64,000 nucleotides of DNA from Streptomyces atroolivaceus (GTDB taxonomy: Bacteria > Actinomycetota > Actinomycetes > Streptomycetales > Streptomycetaceae): positions 62,001-126,000 of the forward strand of contig NZ_JNXG01000016.1 of NCBI RefSeq assembly GCF_000717025.1, given 5' to 3'. The notes beneath the pieces were generated by a model. The model searched no databases and had not been told where the DNA came from. It saw nothing but the letters and a program-made list of their open reading frames with translations. Position numbers and translations under genes: made by a program. Shown one piece after another: positions 54,154-64,000 of the stretch. The number at the start of each line of letters is the position of its first letter. Position 1 is the stretch's first letter.

Positions 54154-55407
54154 ATGAGCGACAGCCCCTCACCCCTCGCCGACCCGCATCTCGTCTTCGA
54201 CGCGGCGGAAGGCCGCCGGGATCTGGTGATCCTCGGCTCCACCGGGTCCATCGGCACCCAGGCCATCGACCTGGTCCTGCGCAACCCCGGGCGTTTCCGC
54301 GTCACCGCGCTCTCCGCCGCGGGGGGCAGGGTCCGGCTCCTCGCCGAGCAGGCCCGGCAGCTGCGTGTGCGTACGGTCGCGGTCGCCGACGGGGACAAGG
54401 TGCCGGCGCTCCGCGAGGCCCTGCGTGAGGTCTACGGGGCCGGGGAGCCGCTCCCGGAGATCCTGGCCGGTCCCGACGCCGCGACGGACCTCGCGGCGAG
54501 CGACTGCCACACCGTGCTGAACGGGATCACCGGCTCGATCGGTCTCGCCCCCACACTCGCCGCGCTGAGGGCGGGCCGCACCCTCGCCCTGGCGAACAAG
54601 GAGTCGCTGATCGTCGGCGGCCCGCTGGTGAAGGCGCTGGCGGCCCCCGGCCAGATCATCCCGGTCGACTCCGAGCACGCCGCGCTCTTCCAGGCCCTCG
54701 CCGCGGGCAAGCGTGCCGACGTGCGCAAGCTCGTCGTCACCGCGTCCGGCGGCCCGTTCCGCGGGCGTACGCGCAGTGAGCTGGACGACGTGACCCGGGA
54801 GCAGGCCCTGGCGCACCCCACCTGGGCCATGGGGCCGGTCATCACGGTCAACTCCGCGACCCTGGTCAACAAGGGCCTGGAGGTCATCGAGGCGCACCTC
54901 CTCTACGACATCCCGTTCGACCGGATCGAGGTCGTGGTCCACCCCCAGTCGTTCGTTCACTCGATGGTGGAGTTCACCGACGGTTCCACCCTCGCCCAGG
55001 CGACCCCGCCCGACATGAGGGGCCCCATCGCCATCGGGCTCGGCTGGCCCGAGCGGGTCCCGGACGCGGCCCCCGCCTTCGACTGGACGACGGCCTCCAG
55101 CTGGGAGTTCTTCCCGCTCGACACCGAGGCGTTCCCGTCCGTCGGGCTCGCCCGGCACGTCGGCACCCTGGGCGGCACGGCACCGGCGGTGTTCAACGCG
55201 GCCAACGAGGAGTGCGTGGACGCGTTCCTGGCGGGACGGCTGCCGTTCAACGGAATCATGGATACGGTCACATCGGTGGTGGCCGAACACGGCACCCCCG
55301 CCACGGGAACTTCACTGACGGTCGCGGACGTCCTCGAAGCGGAGACCTGGGCCCGGTCCAGGGCCCGCGAACTCTCGGCGGAAGCGACAGCGGAGGCGCA
55401 CGCATGA
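54154..55407 (+). CDS. ispC: 1-deoxy-D-xylulose-5-phosphate reductoisomerase
   Basis: 417 residues, second step of the MEP pathway. NADPH motif [18 protein letters not shown] near residue 30; metal and substrate region [73 protein letters not shown] and the C-terminal [21 protein letters not shown] at 54141-54146 ends 7 bp before the ATG, so a leaderless transcript is possible. The stop overlaps rseP (ATGA). ispG is two genes away, completing two MEP steps. Confidence 0.95.
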   Translation: MSDSPSPLADPHLVFDAAEGRRDLVILGSTGSIGTQAIDLVLRNPGRFRVTALSAAGGRVRLLAEQARQLRVRTVAVADGDKVPALREALREVYGAGEPLPEILAGPDAATDLAASDCHTVLNGITGSIGLAPTLAALRAGRTLALANKESLIVGGPLVKALAAPGQIIPVDSEHAALFQALAAGKRADVRKLVVTASGGPFRGRTRSELDDVTREQALAHPTWAMGPVITVNSATLVNKGLEVIEAHLLYDIPFDRIEVVVHPQSFVHSMVEFTDGSTLAQATPPDMRGPIAIGLGWPERVPDAAPAFDWTTASSWEFFPLDTEAFPSVGLARHVGTLGGTAPAVFNAANEECVDAFLAGRLPFNGIMDTVTSVVAEHGTPATGTSLTVADVLEAETWARSRARELSAEATAEAHA

Positions 55408-56714
55408 GCATGACGACGATCCTGATGACGATCCTCGGTATCGCCATCTTCGCCGTGGGTCTGCTGTTCTCGATCGCCTGGCACGAACTGGGCCACCTGT
55501 CGACGGCCAAGCTCTTCGGCATCAGGGTGCCGCAGTACATGGTCGGCTTCGGGCCGACCATCTGGTCGCGCAGGAAGGGCGAGACCGAGTACGGCATCAA
55601 GGCGATCCCCGCGGGCGGCTACATCCGCATGATCGGCATGTTCCCCCCGGGGCCCGACGGCCGGATCGAAGCACGCTCCACCTCACCGTGGCGCGGGATG
55701 ATCGAGGACGCCCGCTCCGCCGCCTTCGAAGAGCTCGAGCCGGGCGACGAGACACGCCTCTTCTACACGCGCAAGCCGTGGAAGCGCGTGATCGTGATGT
55801 TCGCCGGCCCCTTCATGAACCTGGTCCTGGCCGTCGCGATCTTCATGGGCGTGGCCATGACCTTCGGCTTCCAGACACAGACCACCGAGGTCGCGGGCGT
55901 CCAGCAGTGCGTGATCGCGCAGAGCGAGAACCGTGACACCTGCAAGGCGTCCGACCCGGTGTCGCCGGCCAAGGCCGCCGGACTGAGGGAGGGCGACACG
56001 ATCGTCGCCTTCAACGGGCAGAAGATCGACGACTGGGCGACCCTCTCGGACAGGATCCGGCAGACCATCGGCCCCGCCACCATCACCGTGCAGCGCGACG
56101 GTCAGGAACAGACCCTCGACGCCGTCCTGAAGAAGAACGCCGTCGCCAAGAAGGACGCCGACGGCCAGGTCGTCCCCGACCAGTACATCAGCGCCGGTTA
56201 CCTCGGCTTCGCCGCCAGGACGGAGATCCTGCCGCTCTCCTTCGGCGACTCGGTCGTCCGCATGGGCGACATGATCGAGAACGGTGTCGACTCGATCATC
56301 GCCCTGCCCTCCAAGATCCCCGACCTGTGGAACGCGGCGTTCAGCGACGGCGAGCGCGCCGACGACTCCCCGGTCGGCGTGGTCGGCGCCGCCCGGATCG
56401 GCGGCGAGGTGATGAACCTGGACATCCCGGCACAGAACCAGGTCGCGATGATGCTGTTCCTGCTGGCGGGCTTCAACCTCTCACTGTTCCTCTTCAACAT
56501 GCTGCCCCTCCTCCCCCTGGACGGCGGGCACATCGCGGGCGCCCTCTGGGAATCCCTGCGCCGGAATGTGGCCAGGGTCTTCAAGCGACCCGACCCCGGC
56601 CCGTTCGACGTGGCGAAACTCATGCCCGTCGCCTATGTCGTCGCCGGGATCTTCATCTGCTTCACGCTGCTGGTGCTGGTCGCCGACATCGTGAACCCCG
56701 TGAAGATCACCTGA
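55404..56714 (+). CDS. rseP: Site-2 intramembrane protease RseP (M50)
   Basis: 436 residues. The active site HELGH lies in membrane segment 1 ([18 protein letters not shown]). A PDZ domain sits at ~170-260 ([20 protein letters not shown]). The third conserved element is [15 protein letters not shown], with the metal-binding Asp. Several membrane segments flank it. In actinobacteria such proteases cleave anti-sigma factors and other membrane proteins. Translation is coupled to ispC by a 4-bp overlap; a hairpin follows. Confidence 0.94.
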   Translation: MSMTTILMTILGIAIFAVGLLFSIAWHELGHLSTAKLFGIRVPQYMVGFGPTIWSRRKGETEYGIKAIPAGGYIRMIGMFPPGPDGRIEARSTSPWRGMIEDARSAAFEELEPGDETRLFYTRKPWKRVIVMFAGPFMNLVLAVAIFMGVAMTFGFQTQTTEVAGVQQCVIAQSENRDTCKASDPVSPAKAAGLREGDTIVAFNGQKIDDWATLSDRIRQTIGPATITVQRDGQEQTLDAVLKKNAVAKKDADGQVVPDQYISAGYLGFAARTEILPLSFGDSVVRMGDMIENGVDSIIALPSKIPDLWNAAFSDGERADDSPVGVVGAARIGGEVMNLDIPAQNQVAMMLFLLAGFNLSLFLFNMLPLLPLDGGHIAGALWESLRRNVARVFKRPDPGPFDVAKLMPVAYVVAGIFICFTLLVLVADIVNPVKIT

Positions 56715-56735
56715 CGTCCCACACGTCCCATGGGT

Positions 56736-56768
56736 GGCGGCCGGCCACACAGCTGGTGTCCGGCCGCC
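56736..56768 (+). terminator. Hairpin after rseP
   Basis: GGCGGCCGG (56736-56744) pairs with CCGGCCGCC (56760-56768), and ACAC/GTGT extend the stem around agctg. It lies ~20 bp after the stop. Confidence 0.8.
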
Positions 56769-56896
56769 CACCAAAGAGCGGTTTGACCGGCATGGGTGCG
56801 CCCCGTTCTCCTGGGGTGCCGTAACCTCGGAGCCTGGAGCCCGCCGTTCTCGGGACCTCGATCCACACTGATCCACACCTTGGGGATGCTCAGCGC

Positions 56897-58054
56897 ATGA
56901 CTGCGATTTCTCTCGGAATGCCGGCCGTTCCGACCAAGCTCGCCGACCGTCGGGTCAGCCGCCAGATCCAGGTCGGCACGGTCGCGGTCGGCGGTGACGC
57001 ACCGGTGTCGGTGCAGTCCATGACAACGACCCGTACGTCGGACATCGGTGCGACGCTGCAGCAGATCGCGGAGCTGACGGCCTCGGGCTGCCAGATCGTG
57101 CGGGTGGCGTGTCCGACACAGGACGACGCGGACGCGCTGGCGACGATCGCGAAGAAGTCGCAGATCCCGGTGATCGCGGACATCCACTTCCAGCCGAAGT
57201 ACGTGTTCGCGGCGATCGACGCGGGCTGCGCCGCGGTCCGGGTGAACCCGGGCAACATCAAGCAGTTCGACGACAAGGTCAAGGAGATCGCGAAGGCGGC
57301 CGGGGACGCGGGCACCCCGATCCGCATCGGCGTGAACGCGGGCTCCCTGGACGCGCGGCTCCTGAAGAAGTACGGCAAGGCGACGCCCGAGGCGCTCGTG
57401 GAGTCGGCGCTGTGGGAGGCGTCGCTCTTCGAGGAGCACGGCTTCCGGGACATCAAGATCTCGGTCAAGCACAACGACCCGGTCGTCATGGTGAACGCCT
57501 ACCGCCAGCTGGCCGCGGCGTCGGACTACCCGCTGCACCTGGGTGTGACGGAGGCCGGCCCGGCGTTCCAGGGGACGATCAAGTCCGCGGTGGCGTTCGG
57601 CGCGCTGCTGTCCGAGGGCATCGGGGACACGATCCGGGTGTCGCTGTCGGCTCCTCCCGCGGAGGAGGTCAAGGTCGGACTGCAGATCCTCGAGGCGCTG
57701 AACCTGAAGCAGCGGCGGCTGGAGATCGTGTCGTGCCCGTCGTGCGGTCGCGCACAGGTGGATGTGTACAAGCTCGCGGACCAGGTGAGCGCGGGCCTCG
57801 AGGGCATGGAGGTCCCGCTGCGGGTCGCCGTGATGGGCTGTGTCGTGAACGGCCCCGGTGAGGCCCGCGAGGCGGACCTGGGTGTGGCGTCCGGCAACGG
57901 CAAGGGCCAGATCTTCGTGAAGGGCGAGGTCATCAAGACCGTCCCGGAGTCGAAGATCGTGGAGACCCTCATCGAGGAAGCCATGAAGATCGCGGAGCAG
58001 ATGGAGAAGGACGGCATCGCCTCGGGCGAGCCCCAGGTCTCCATCGCCGGCTGA
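56897..58054 (+). CDS. ispG: 4-hydroxy-3-methylbut-2-en-1-yl diphosphate synthase
   Basis: 385 residues, flavodoxin/ferredoxin-dependent [4Fe-4S] enzyme of the MEP pathway. Motifs: [10 protein letters not shown] then [43 protein letters not shown], cluster Cys in [11 protein letters not shown] and [15 protein letters not shown]. The ATG at 56897 has a weak ribosome binding site. A terminator follows 17 bp after the stop. Confidence 0.95.
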   Translation: MTAISLGMPAVPTKLADRRVSRQIQVGTVAVGGDAPVSVQSMTTTRTSDIGATLQQIAELTASGCQIVRVACPTQDDADALATIAKKSQIPVIADIHFQPKYVFAAIDAGCAAVRVNPGNIKQFDDKVKEIAKAAGDAGTPIRIGVNAGSLDARLLKKYGKATPEALVESALWEASLFEEHGFRDIKISVKHNDPVVMVNAYRQLAAASDYPLHLGVTEAGPAFQGTIKSAVAFGALLSEGIGDTIRVSLSAPPAEEVKVGLQILEALNLKQRRLEIVSCPSCGRAQVDVYKLADQVSAGLEGMEVPLRVAVMGCVVNGPGEAREADLGVASGNGKGQIFVKGEVIKTVPESKIVETLIEEAMKIAEQMEKDGIASGEPQVSIAG

Positions 58055-58071
58055 CCGCCCATCGCCTTTCC

Positions 58072-58101
58072 GTGCCCCGCAGGCCGTGTCCTGCGGGGCA
58101 C
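58072..58101 (+). terminator. Terminator after ispG
   Basis: GTGCCCCGCAGG pairs perfectly with CCTGCGGGGCAC (12 bp, loop ccgtgt). Confidence 0.85.
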
Positions 58102-58204
58102 AGCCGTGCTTCCCGGGCCGACGGCCATTCCCCGGGCGGGGCGGGCGCCCCGTAGCCTTGTCGGTTACAGTGCGGACATCAGCAGACCGTTCGGTGAGGC
58201 CCCA

Positions 58205-59050
58205 GTGTTGACGCAGACCACTACCCGGGTCCTCGACCCCGGCGAGCTCCCCGCCGCGCTCGCCATCCTCGAGAGCGAACCCGTGGCCAACGCGTTCGTC
58301 ACCTCCCGCGTCCAGGTCGCCGGACTGGATCCCTGGCGCCTCGGCGGCGAGATGTGGGGCTGGTACGCCGACGGCCGGCTGCGCTCGCTCTGCTACTCCG
58401 GGGCCAACCTCGTGCCGATCTGCGCCACCCCCGAGGCCGTAACGGCGTTCGCCGACCGGGCCCGGAGGGCCGGCCGCCGCTGCTCCTCGATCGTCGGACC
58501 GGCCGGCCCCACGGCCCAGCTGTGGAGCCTCCTGGAACCCAGCTGGGGCCCCGCCCGTGAGGTCCGTCCCCACCAGCCGCTCATGGTGGCCGAGCGCCCC
58601 TCGTCCGAGGTGGCGCCGGACCCGCTCGTGCGCAGGGTCCGCAAGGAGGAGATGGACGTCCTCATGCCGGCCTGCGTGGCGATGTTCACCGAGGAGGTCG
58701 GTATCTCCCCGCTGGCCGGCGACGGCGGGCTCCTCTACCAGGCACGGGTCGCCGAACTGATCGCCGCCGGACGGTCGTTCGCCCGGATCGAGGACGGCAA
58801 GGTCGTGTTCAAGGCGGAGATCGGTGCGGCCACCCCCCAGGCCTGCCAGATCCAGGGTGTCTGGGTCGCCCCCGAGGTCCGTGGCCGGGGTCTCTCCGAG
58901 ACGGGCATGGCGGCGGTCCTGGGCCACGCGCTCAGCGATGTGGCACCGGTCGTCAGCCTGTACGTGAACGACTACAACACCGCTGCGCGCAGGGCCTACA
59001 GCCGCGTCGGCTTCCGCGAGACGGGCGCTTTCATGAGCGTGCTGTTCTGA
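58205..59050 (+). CDS. GNAT acetyltransferase with DUF4081 domain
   Basis: 281 residues from GTG 58205. The N-terminal half (ANAFVTSRVQVAGLDPWRLGGEMWGWYADG; GPTAQLWSLLEPSWGPAREV) matches the DUF4081 partner domain; the C-terminal half is the GNAT fold with the acetyl-CoA loop GVWVAPEVRGRGLSETGMAA and NDYNTAARRAYSRVGFRETG. Substrate unknown. A -10-like TACAGT lies at 58166-58171. The start is the first GTG after that element. Confidence 0.82.
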   Translation: MLTQTTTRVLDPGELPAALAILESEPVANAFVTSRVQVAGLDPWRLGGEMWGWYADGRLRSLCYSGANLVPICATPEAVTAFADRARRAGRRCSSIVGPAGPTAQLWSLLEPSWGPAREVRPHQPLMVAERPSSEVAPDPLVRRVRKEEMDVLMPACVAMFTEEVGISPLAGDGGLLYQARVAELIAAGRSFARIEDGKVVFKAEIGAATPQACQIQGVWVAPEVRGRGLSETGMAAVLGHALSDVAPVVSLYVNDYNTAARRAYSRVGFRETGAFMSVLF

Positions 59051-59079
59051 CCGGACGGTACGGCCAGTAGGGTTCCCGC

Positions 59080-59655
59080 ATGGCAGCAGCAATCCCCACG
59101 TCCCCGTGGGGCTCCGGGACCCCCGACATCGTGGTCGGACCGCTCGACCTCGCCGCCCGCGTCGACGAAGCACTCGCCGTGCAGGCCCAGGCCTTCGGCC
59201 TCACCCAGGACGAGATCGACGTACGCCGCCACATCGTCCTGCGGCACCTCGACCACCCGCAGGCCCGTGCCCTCGGCGCCACCGCCGCCGACGGACGGCT
59301 CGTCGGATTCGTCTACGGGCTGCCGAACAACCGCACGCACTGGTGGTCCACCGTCGTCGAACCGTATCTGCGCGACACCGGATCCGAGGGCTGGCTCGAC
59401 GACTCGTTCGTGATCACCGAACTCCACGTCCACCCGGAGTTCCAGCAGCGCGGCATCGGCCGAAGCCTGATCACCACCATCACGGACGCCGTCGACCTGC
59501 CCCGTTCCATCCTCTCCGCGATCGACACCGAGAGCCCCGCCCGCGGTCTCTACCGCGCCCTGGGCTACCAGGACCTTGCCAGGCAGGTGCTCTTCCCGAG
59601 CGCGCCCAAGCCGTACGCGGTGATGGGCGCGCCCCTGCCGCTGCGCCGCGGCTGA
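59080..59655 (+). CDS. GNAT family acetyltransferase
   Basis: 191 residues. The acetyl-CoA binding part is ITELHVHPEFQQRGIGRSLIT, followed by DTESPARGLYRALGYQDL. The N-terminal region (FGLTQDEIDVRRHIVLRHLDHP; GRLVGFVYGLPNNRTHWWSTVV) is typical of actinobacterial GNATs of unknown substrate. It follows the other GNAT gene by 29 bp, so the two may be cotranscribed. A hairpin follows. Confidence 0.85.
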   Translation: MAAAIPTSPWGSGTPDIVVGPLDLAARVDEALAVQAQAFGLTQDEIDVRRHIVLRHLDHPQARALGATAADGRLVGFVYGLPNNRTHWWSTVVEPYLRDTGSEGWLDDSFVITELHVHPEFQQRGIGRSLITTITDAVDLPRSILSAIDTESPARGLYRALGYQDLARQVLFPSAPKPYAVMGAPLPLRRG

Positions 59656-59686
59656 GACCGGCCGCCCTCCCGTGCGCCGGCCGGTC
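59656..59686 (+). terminator. Terminator before proS
   Basis: GACCGGCCG (59656-59664) pairs with CGGCCGGTC (59678-59686) across a 13-nt loop, starting right after the GNAT stop. Confidence 0.75.
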
Positions 59687-59761
59687 CCGGGAATGGATTT
59701 CCGCCCGCGTGGGCCCCCCGGCTAACCTCGGGCTCACCACCCTTCCGAGCAGGAGTTCACC

Positions 59762-61462
59762 ATGGCCCAGGTCCAGCGCATGTCCCGATTGATGATCAAG
59801 ACACTGCGCGACGACCCGGCGGACGCCGAGACGCTCAACCACAAGCTCCTCGTCCGCGCCGGTTACGTTCGCCGTACCGCGGCCGGCATCTGGTCCTGGC
59901 TGCCGCTCGGCAAGAAGGTCCTGGAGAACGTCACCCGGGTCGTCCGCGAGGAGATGGACGCCATCGGCGGCCAGGAGGTCCTCCTCCCGGCGCTGCTGCC
60001 CAAGGAGGCGTACGAGGCGAGCGGCCGGTACGACGAGTACGGCGACCTGCTGTTCAGGCTCAAGGACCGCAAGGGCGCCGACTACCTCCTCGGCCCCACC
60101 CACGAGGAGATCTTCACCCAGGTCGTCAAGGACATGTGCTCGTCCTACAAGGACCTGCCCGTGATCCTCTACCAGATCCAGACCAAGTACCGCGACGAGG
60201 CCCGCCCCCGCGCCGGTGTGCTGCGCGGACGCGAGTTCCAGATGAAGGACTCGTACTCCTTCGACACCACCGACGAGGGCCTGGTCGAGGCGTACCAGCT
60301 GCACCGCGCCGCGTACATCCGGATCTTCGAGCGCCTCGGCCTCGACCACCGCGTCGTGTCCGCCGTCTCCGGCGCCATGGGCGGCTCCGCCTCCGAGGAG
60401 TTCCTCGCCCCCGCGCCCGCCGGCGAGGACACCTTCGTCGACTGCCCGAACTGCGACTACGCCGCCAACACCGAGGCCGTGACCTTCAAGGCCACTCCGG
60501 CCGAATCCTCTGCGACCGGCCCCGTCGAGGAGCTGGACACCCCCGACACCCCGACCATCGAGACCCTCGCCGCCCACCTCGGCGTACCGGCCTCCGCCAC
60601 CCTGAAGAACCTCCTGGTCAAGGTCGACGGCGAGATCGTGGCCGTCGGCGTGCCCGGCGACCGCGAGGTCGACCTCGGCAAGCTCGGTGAGCACCTCTCT
60701 CCCGCCGTCGTCGAGCTCGTCACCGCCGAGGACTTCGTCGGCCGCCCCGACCTGGTGCGCGGCTACGTCGGCCCGCAGGGTCTGGAGAAGGTCCGCTACA
60801 TCGCCGACCCCCGCGTCGCGGCGGGAACCGCATGGATCACGGGGGCCAACAAGGAGGGCAAGCACGCGAAGAACGTCGTCGCGGGCCGCGACTTCGACGT
60901 CGACGAGTACCTCGACGTCGTCGTCGTCGAGGCGGGCGACCCCTGCCCCAACTGCGGCACCGGCCTCCAGGTGGACCGTGCCATCGAGATCGGCCACATC
61001 TTCCAGCTCGGCCGCAAGTACGCCGACATCTTCTCCCTCGACGTCCTCGGCCAGCAGGGCAAGCCGGTCCGCGTCACGATGGGCTCCTACGGCATCGGCG
61101 TCTCCCGCGCGGTGGCAGCCCTCGCCGAGCAGACCGCCGACGACAAGGGCCTGTGCTGGCCCCGCGAGATCGCCCCGGCCGACGTGCACGTCGTCGCCGC
61201 CGGGAAGGCCCTCCAGACCGAGCTGGCCCTCGACGTCTCCGAGAAGCTCAACGCCGCCGGTCTGCGCGTCCTGGTGGACGACCGCGCGGGCGTCTCGCCC
61301 GGTGTGAAGTTCACCGACTCCGAGCTGATCGGCGTCCCGCAGATCCTCGTCGCCGGCCGCCGCTCGGCCGAGGGTGTCCTGGAGCTGAAGGACCGTCGCA
61401 CGGGCGAGCGCGAGGAGCTCACCGTCGACGAGGCGATCGCCCGTCTGACCGACCGGGGCTGA
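59762..61462 (+). CDS. proS: Prolyl-tRNA synthetase (bacterial type)
   Basis: 566 residues. Class II core: [19 protein letters not shown], motif 2 region [28 protein letters not shown], and motif 3 [14 protein letters not shown]. The Ala-tRNA editing insertion is present ([20 protein letters not shown] ... [31 protein letters not shown]). The C-terminal anticodon-binding domain ends at [14 protein letters not shown] 59762 follows gcaggagttcacc. A bidirectional terminator separates it from the convergent APH-fold gene. Confidence 0.96.
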   Translation: MAQVQRMSRLMIKTLRDDPADAETLNHKLLVRAGYVRRTAAGIWSWLPLGKKVLENVTRVVREEMDAIGGQEVLLPALLPKEAYEASGRYDEYGDLLFRLKDRKGADYLLGPTHEEIFTQVVKDMCSSYKDLPVILYQIQTKYRDEARPRAGVLRGREFQMKDSYSFDTTDEGLVEAYQLHRAAYIRIFERLGLDHRVVSAVSGAMGGSASEEFLAPAPAGEDTFVDCPNCDYAANTEAVTFKATPAESSATGPVEELDTPDTPTIETLAAHLGVPASATLKNLLVKVDGEIVAVGVPGDREVDLGKLGEHLSPAVVELVTAEDFVGRPDLVRGYVGPQGLEKVRYIADPRVAAGTAWITGANKEGKHAKNVVAGRDFDVDEYLDVVVVEAGDPCPNCGTGLQVDRAIEIGHIFQLGRKYADIFSLDVLGQQGKPVRVTMGSYGIGVSRAVAALAEQTADDKGLCWPREIAPADVHVVAAGKALQTELALDVSEKLNAAGLRVLVDDRAGVSPGVKFTDSELIGVPQILVAGRRSAEGVLELKDRRTGEREELTVDEAIARLTDRG

Positions 61463-61475
61463 CCGCACCGCGCAC

Positions 61476-61508
61476 GAGAGGGCCCCACGCACCGCGTGGG
61501 GCCCTCTC
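61476..61508. terminator. Bidirectional terminator proS / APH-fold gene
   Basis: A perfect 15-bp stem GAGAGGGCCCCACGC / GCGTGGGGCCCTCTC with loop acc lies between the convergent stops at 61462 and 61519. Confidence 0.92.
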
Positions 61509-61518
61509 CGTGCGGTAC

Positions 61519-62433
61519 CTACAGCCAGCCCGCGAACTCCAGCGACAGCTCGCCGTCCTGCGTGCGGCCCGCCGTCAGCGCACGCGTGCCGGACTCGACG
61601 GCCCGGAACAGCGTCCAGCCGCGCAGCCGCGCCTGGTCCACCTCCAGCGACTCGGCGAGCTTCTTGACCCGGCGACGGGCCGTCGCGGCACCGCCGGGCG
61701 AGGCGATCAGGTCCTCCACCCGGTCCCGCACCAGCCGCGCCAGGTCGTACGCCCGCTCGCCCGTCAATGGCTCCGGACCGACCGCCAGCCACGGGGCACG
61801 CTCCCCGGACAGGACCTTGCTCTGCCGGAAGTTGCCGTGCAGCAGGAAGAGTTCGGGGGACTCCCGGACCAGCTCCTCGCGGGCGGCGAGGGCCGCCGAG
61901 ACGAGCGGTTCGAGCTCGGGGTCCCGGGCGGCGGCCAGCCGCATGGGCTCGACCTGCCGGGCGGTGCGCTCCGCGACGGTCTCGAAGGGGTGGCCCGCCG
62001 GCGGGTCGACCCACAGCCGCCGCACGGTCCCGGCAGCCTCCAGCAGGGCCTTCGCCTCGGGAAGGGAACGCAGGGACACCTCATGGTGCAGCCGTTCCAG
62101 CAACAGGGCCTCCTCGGGCACCGCGGCGTCTGGAGCAGCCAGGAGCTCTACGGCACCCCAGCCGTTCCAGTGCGCGAGCGCGGCCCGCTCGAGAGCGGGG
62201 GAGGCCCCGGGAGGCGCGATCTTCAGCACACCGGGCGTCCCGTCCGTCCGGTGCACCAGGAGGACGATGCTGCTGCGCCCGCCGGGGGCACACACCCGGT
62301 CGAGGGAGACCGAGTGCGCGGACAGCGCGCCGTCGGTGAGCTCGGGCAGCTGCCCGAGCCACTCGGCGGCGGCCGTGTCGCCGTACGTCTCGCCGAGCGC
62401 TCGCACCAGACGCTGCGGCGGTTCGAAACCCAT
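61519..62433 (-). CDS. APH-fold protein, probable pseudokinase
   Basis: 304 residues that align in order with aminoglycoside/hydroxyurea phosphotransferases: VLKIAPPG (nucleotide Lys), ALLLERL, LFLLHGNFRQSKVL and WLAVGPEPLTGERAYDLARLVRDRV. The catalytic HGDxxxxN reads HGNFRQSK, so both Asp and Asn are lost, and the metal-binding Asp of the usual IDPKP is Gly. It keeps the ATP Lys and the fold, so it may bind a ligand rather than phosphorylate. ATG at 62433 has aagg upstream. Its neighbour is a ferritin-like gene. Confidence 0.8.
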   Translation of the reverse strand: MGFEPPQRLVRALGETYGDTAAAEWLGQLPELTDGALSAHSVSLDRVCAPGGRSSIVLLVHRTDGTPGVLKIAPPGASPALERAALAHWNGWGAVELLAAPDAAVPEEALLLERLHHEVSLRSLPEAKALLEAAGTVRRLWVDPPAGHPFETVAERTARQVEPMRLAAARDPELEPLVSAALAAREELVRESPELFLLHGNFRQSKVLSGERAPWLAVGPEPLTGERAYDLARLVRDRVEDLIASPGGAATARRRVKKLAESLEVDQARLRGWTLFRAVESGTRALTAGRTQDGELSLEFAGWL

Positions 62434-62469
62434 ACGTGCCTTGTTCCCTTTCGGAGCGTGCTCAGTTGC

Positions 62470-62964
62470 TCAGTGCGTGGCACCCGTGGCGCCCGCCTCC
62501 GCCGTGTCGTCCGGCGGGGCGGCCTTCTCGACGAGCCCAGGAAAGGCTACGCCGGTGCCGCGCCAGCGCACCGCACGTACGGCGGCCTCGCGCAGCGCGC
62601 CCGCGGCGTCCTTGCGCAGCGGCCCCACGGATGCCCGTACGAGATCGGCGTAGACGCCGGCCATCCGGTCCTCCAGCACGGCGGCGAGCCGCGTCGCGGT
62701 CGCCGGATCCCGCACCGCGAAGGGCAGAGAGTACGCCGCGTGCGCGGCCACCGGCGTACCGCCCAGGTCGCGCACGGTCCGCGCGAGCGCGTCGCGCCGG
62801 GCCCGGTGCGCGTCGAAGGCGGCCGTCGCGTCGCTGCGGCGGCCGCCCTCCAGCCGGCCGCCCAGGGCTCCGTATCCGTACACCGCGGCGTGTTCGGCGG
62901 CGAGCGCCGCCTGTGCCGCCCGCAGCGTCTCCTCCGTGCCGTCGCTTCCGGCCTCCTGTGTCAT
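62470..62964 (-). CDS. Ferritin-like DUF4439 protein
   Basis: 164 residues, all-helical. EEHAAVYGYGALGG-like segment (LAAEHAAVYGYGALGGRLEGG) and HRARRDALARTVRDLGGTPVAAHAAYSLP are typical of the DUF4439 ferritin-like family; the Glu/His that could bind metal are partly present. Function unknown. The start overlaps the lipoprotein stop upstream by 4 bp (ATGA), so the two are coupled. Confidence 0.82.
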   Translation of the reverse strand: MTQEAGSDGTEETLRAAQAALAAEHAAVYGYGALGGRLEGGRRSDATAAFDAHRARRDALARTVRDLGGTPVAAHAAYSLPFAVRDPATATRLAAVLEDRMAGVYADLVRASVGPLRKDAAGALREAAVRAVRWRGTGVAFPGLVEKAAPPDDTAEAGATGATH

Positions 62965-63476
62965 GCCGGGGTCTCCTTGGCCAACTCCGTCAGCAGATAC
63001 GCGTGGGCCGCGCCGGCCGCGGCGATGGAGGCCAGCAGCCTGGCCAGTTCCGGTTCCGCGGTCAGCACGGCTGCCGCGCGGCGGTCCGCCACCCGGCGCT
63101 CCTCGGCCGCCAGTTCCCTCAGGGCGCCCCGCGCGTCGGCGGCGCCGGCCGGCGGTGCGGGAGAGCCGGTCGCGGCCTTCGCCGGGCGGCCCAGTGCGGC
63201 CAGGTGTTCCCGCACCGCGGCCCCCATCGGGGCCAGCCCGGCGTCGGTCACCGGGTGCGCGGCCGCGACCTGTTCGTAGCGGGAGAGCAGTGAGGTGCTG
63301 TCACGGGCGGCCGCCGCCCGCTGTGCCCCTGCCCGGAGCGAGGCGGCCCGGGCGTCCGCGCCCCCGGGGGCCGTTCGCGTATCGGGCCCGCCCCCGCAGC
63401 CCGTCAGTACCGCACCCAGGGCGAATGCTCCCGAAGCGGTGAGCGCACTCCTGCGCGTCGTCCCCGTGCGGCGCAC
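62961..63476 (-). CDS. Lipoprotein with ferritin-like domain
   Basis: 171 residues from GTG 63476. The signal MRRTGTTRRSALTASG contains twin Arg, then a lipobox VLTGCGG, so Tat export is possible. The mature part is helical and Ala-rich (LRELAAEERRVADRRAAAVLT; PELARLLASIAAAGAAHAYLL), resembling its DUF4439 neighbour. AAGGAG lies 6 bp before the GTG. Translation is coupled to the DUF4439 gene. Divergent from rimP. Confidence 0.78.
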   Translation of the reverse strand: MRRTGTTRRSALTASGAFALGAVLTGCGGGPDTRTAPGGADARAASLRAGAQRAAAARDSTSLLSRYEQVAAAHPVTDAGLAPMGAAVREHLAALGRPAKAATGSPAPPAGAADARGALRELAAEERRVADRRAAAVLTAEPELARLLASIAAAGAAHAYLLTELAKETPA

Positions 63477-63647
63477 TTGTCTCCTTCAGCCTGGTTTCTG
63501 ACAGTTTTTGACCTGAAGTGATCACCGAAGGGGAGCGTACCCGCGCGCGGGCGGGAGGCGGACGGCAACACCCCCGCGGACCGGATACCCTTTGACCTGA
63601 CACGCGACGATCCCCACAACAGCACACGCGGCCGAGGAGTCACCCGG

Positions 63648-64000
63648 ATGAGCACCACCCAGAGCGACAGGCTGCGCGAACTGCTGGAGCCGCTCGTCGG
63701 CGCCAAGGAGCTGGACCTCGAGGAGATCGAGGTGTCCACGGCGGGCCGCCGCCGGGTGCTGAGGGTCATCGTGGATTCCGAGGACGGCGTGGAGCTCGAC
63801 ACCTGCGCGGAACTGAGCCGCAGCATCTCCGAGACGCTGGACGAGACCGACGCCATGGGTGAGGGCGAGTACGTCCTCGAAGTGAGCTCTCCGGGCGCCG
63901 ACCGCCCGTTGACCGAGCACCGCCACTACGTGCGCGCCACCGGCCGGCTGGCCAGGCTCACCCTGAGCGAGGGCGGCGAGCTGGTGGCCCGCGTCCTCGC
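63648..64000 (+). CDS. rimP: Ribosome maturation factor RimP (3' end outside window)
   Basis: 117 residues are visible. The N-terminal domain reads LRELLEPLVGAKELDLEEIEVSTAGRRRVLRVIVD, followed by ISETLDETDAMGEGEYVLEVSSPGADRPLTEHRHYVRATGR, the RimP hallmark. It assists 30S maturation. ATG 63648 follows gaggagtca. The gene continues past the window; nusA is expected downstream. Confidence 0.94.
   Translation, partial: MSTTQSDRLRELLEPLVGAKELDLEEIEVSTAGRRRVLRVIVDSEDGVELDTCAELSRSISETLDETDAMGEGEYVLEVSSPGADRPLTEHRHYVRATGRLARLTLSEGGELVARVL

Overview
The window is high-GC actinobacterial chromosome and almost certainly Streptomyces. It carries a WhiG-type sporulation sigma factor, leaders and promoters of Streptomyces style, many GTG starts, a secreted GH18 chitinase behind a DasR-like site, and a core gene order (comM-dprA-whiG, rpsB-tsf-pyrH-frr-cdsA-rlmN, ispC-rseP-ispG, proS, rimP) that I recall as typical of Streptomyces. 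No rRNA, tRNA or CRISPR array was recognised.

Layout. 1-2330: an accessory segment with a zinc-ribbon, tyrosine-recombinase-like protein (5' end outside the window) and a GIY-YIG/T5orf172-type protein behind a near-perfect RecA-NDp (PafBC-type DNA-damage) promoter. It abuts a 5'-truncated yraN, so it looks like the right end of an element integrated in yraN. 2329-5410: the yraN remnant, comM (yifB) and dprA, translationally coupled; dprA has seven perfect 9-bp repeats near its start. 5598-7833: whiG, a TetR regulator and an M23 peptidase reading convergently into it. 8113-14247: translation and lipid core genes. 14283-18314: a TPP riboswitch with its terminator controlling the thiamine-type ABC transporter thiBPQ. 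18405-21909: an SRPBCC protein, a LOG-family protein, and an ABC ATPase with permease.

22135-48044 is largely a polyamine, GABA and nitrogen catabolism region. It has an aminotransferase with an Lrp/AsnC regulator, divergent from an aminobutyraldehyde-type dehydrogenase; a second aldehyde dehydrogenase followed by potD-potA-potB-potC and a PuuB-like FAD oxidase; then gabT, a PucR regulator and a succinate-semialdehyde-type dehydrogenase. A reasonable flow is PotABCD uptake, amine oxidation or transamination, aldehyde dehydrogenases, GABA, GabT, then succinate. A canonical GlnR half-box sits just upstream of a promoter-like sequence before the second dehydrogenase, which suggests nitrogen control. 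Interspersed are an S-adenosyl methyltransferase, a GDPD, adenosine deaminase, a NADAR-domain protein (also with a RecA-NDp-like promoter), a chitinase, a PAP2 phosphatase and a VirD4/TraG-like ATPase.

48059-64000 returns to core functions: a secreted HNH-like nuclease, a small secreted peptide, acyl-CoA dehydrogenase, a divergent AroA paralogue with a coupled small ORF, a lipoprotein, ispC-rseP-ispG (isoprenoid and site-2 protease), two GNAT proteins, proS, an APH-fold protein lacking its catalytic residues, a ferritin-like DUF4439 protein with a lipoprotein, and the start of rimP.

The most interesting signals are the yraN insertion with its damage-inducible GIY-YIG gene, the NADAR gene with a similar promoter, the GlnR box, and several proteins whose hallmark motifs are degenerate (APH-fold, ABC signature, EPSP synthase).
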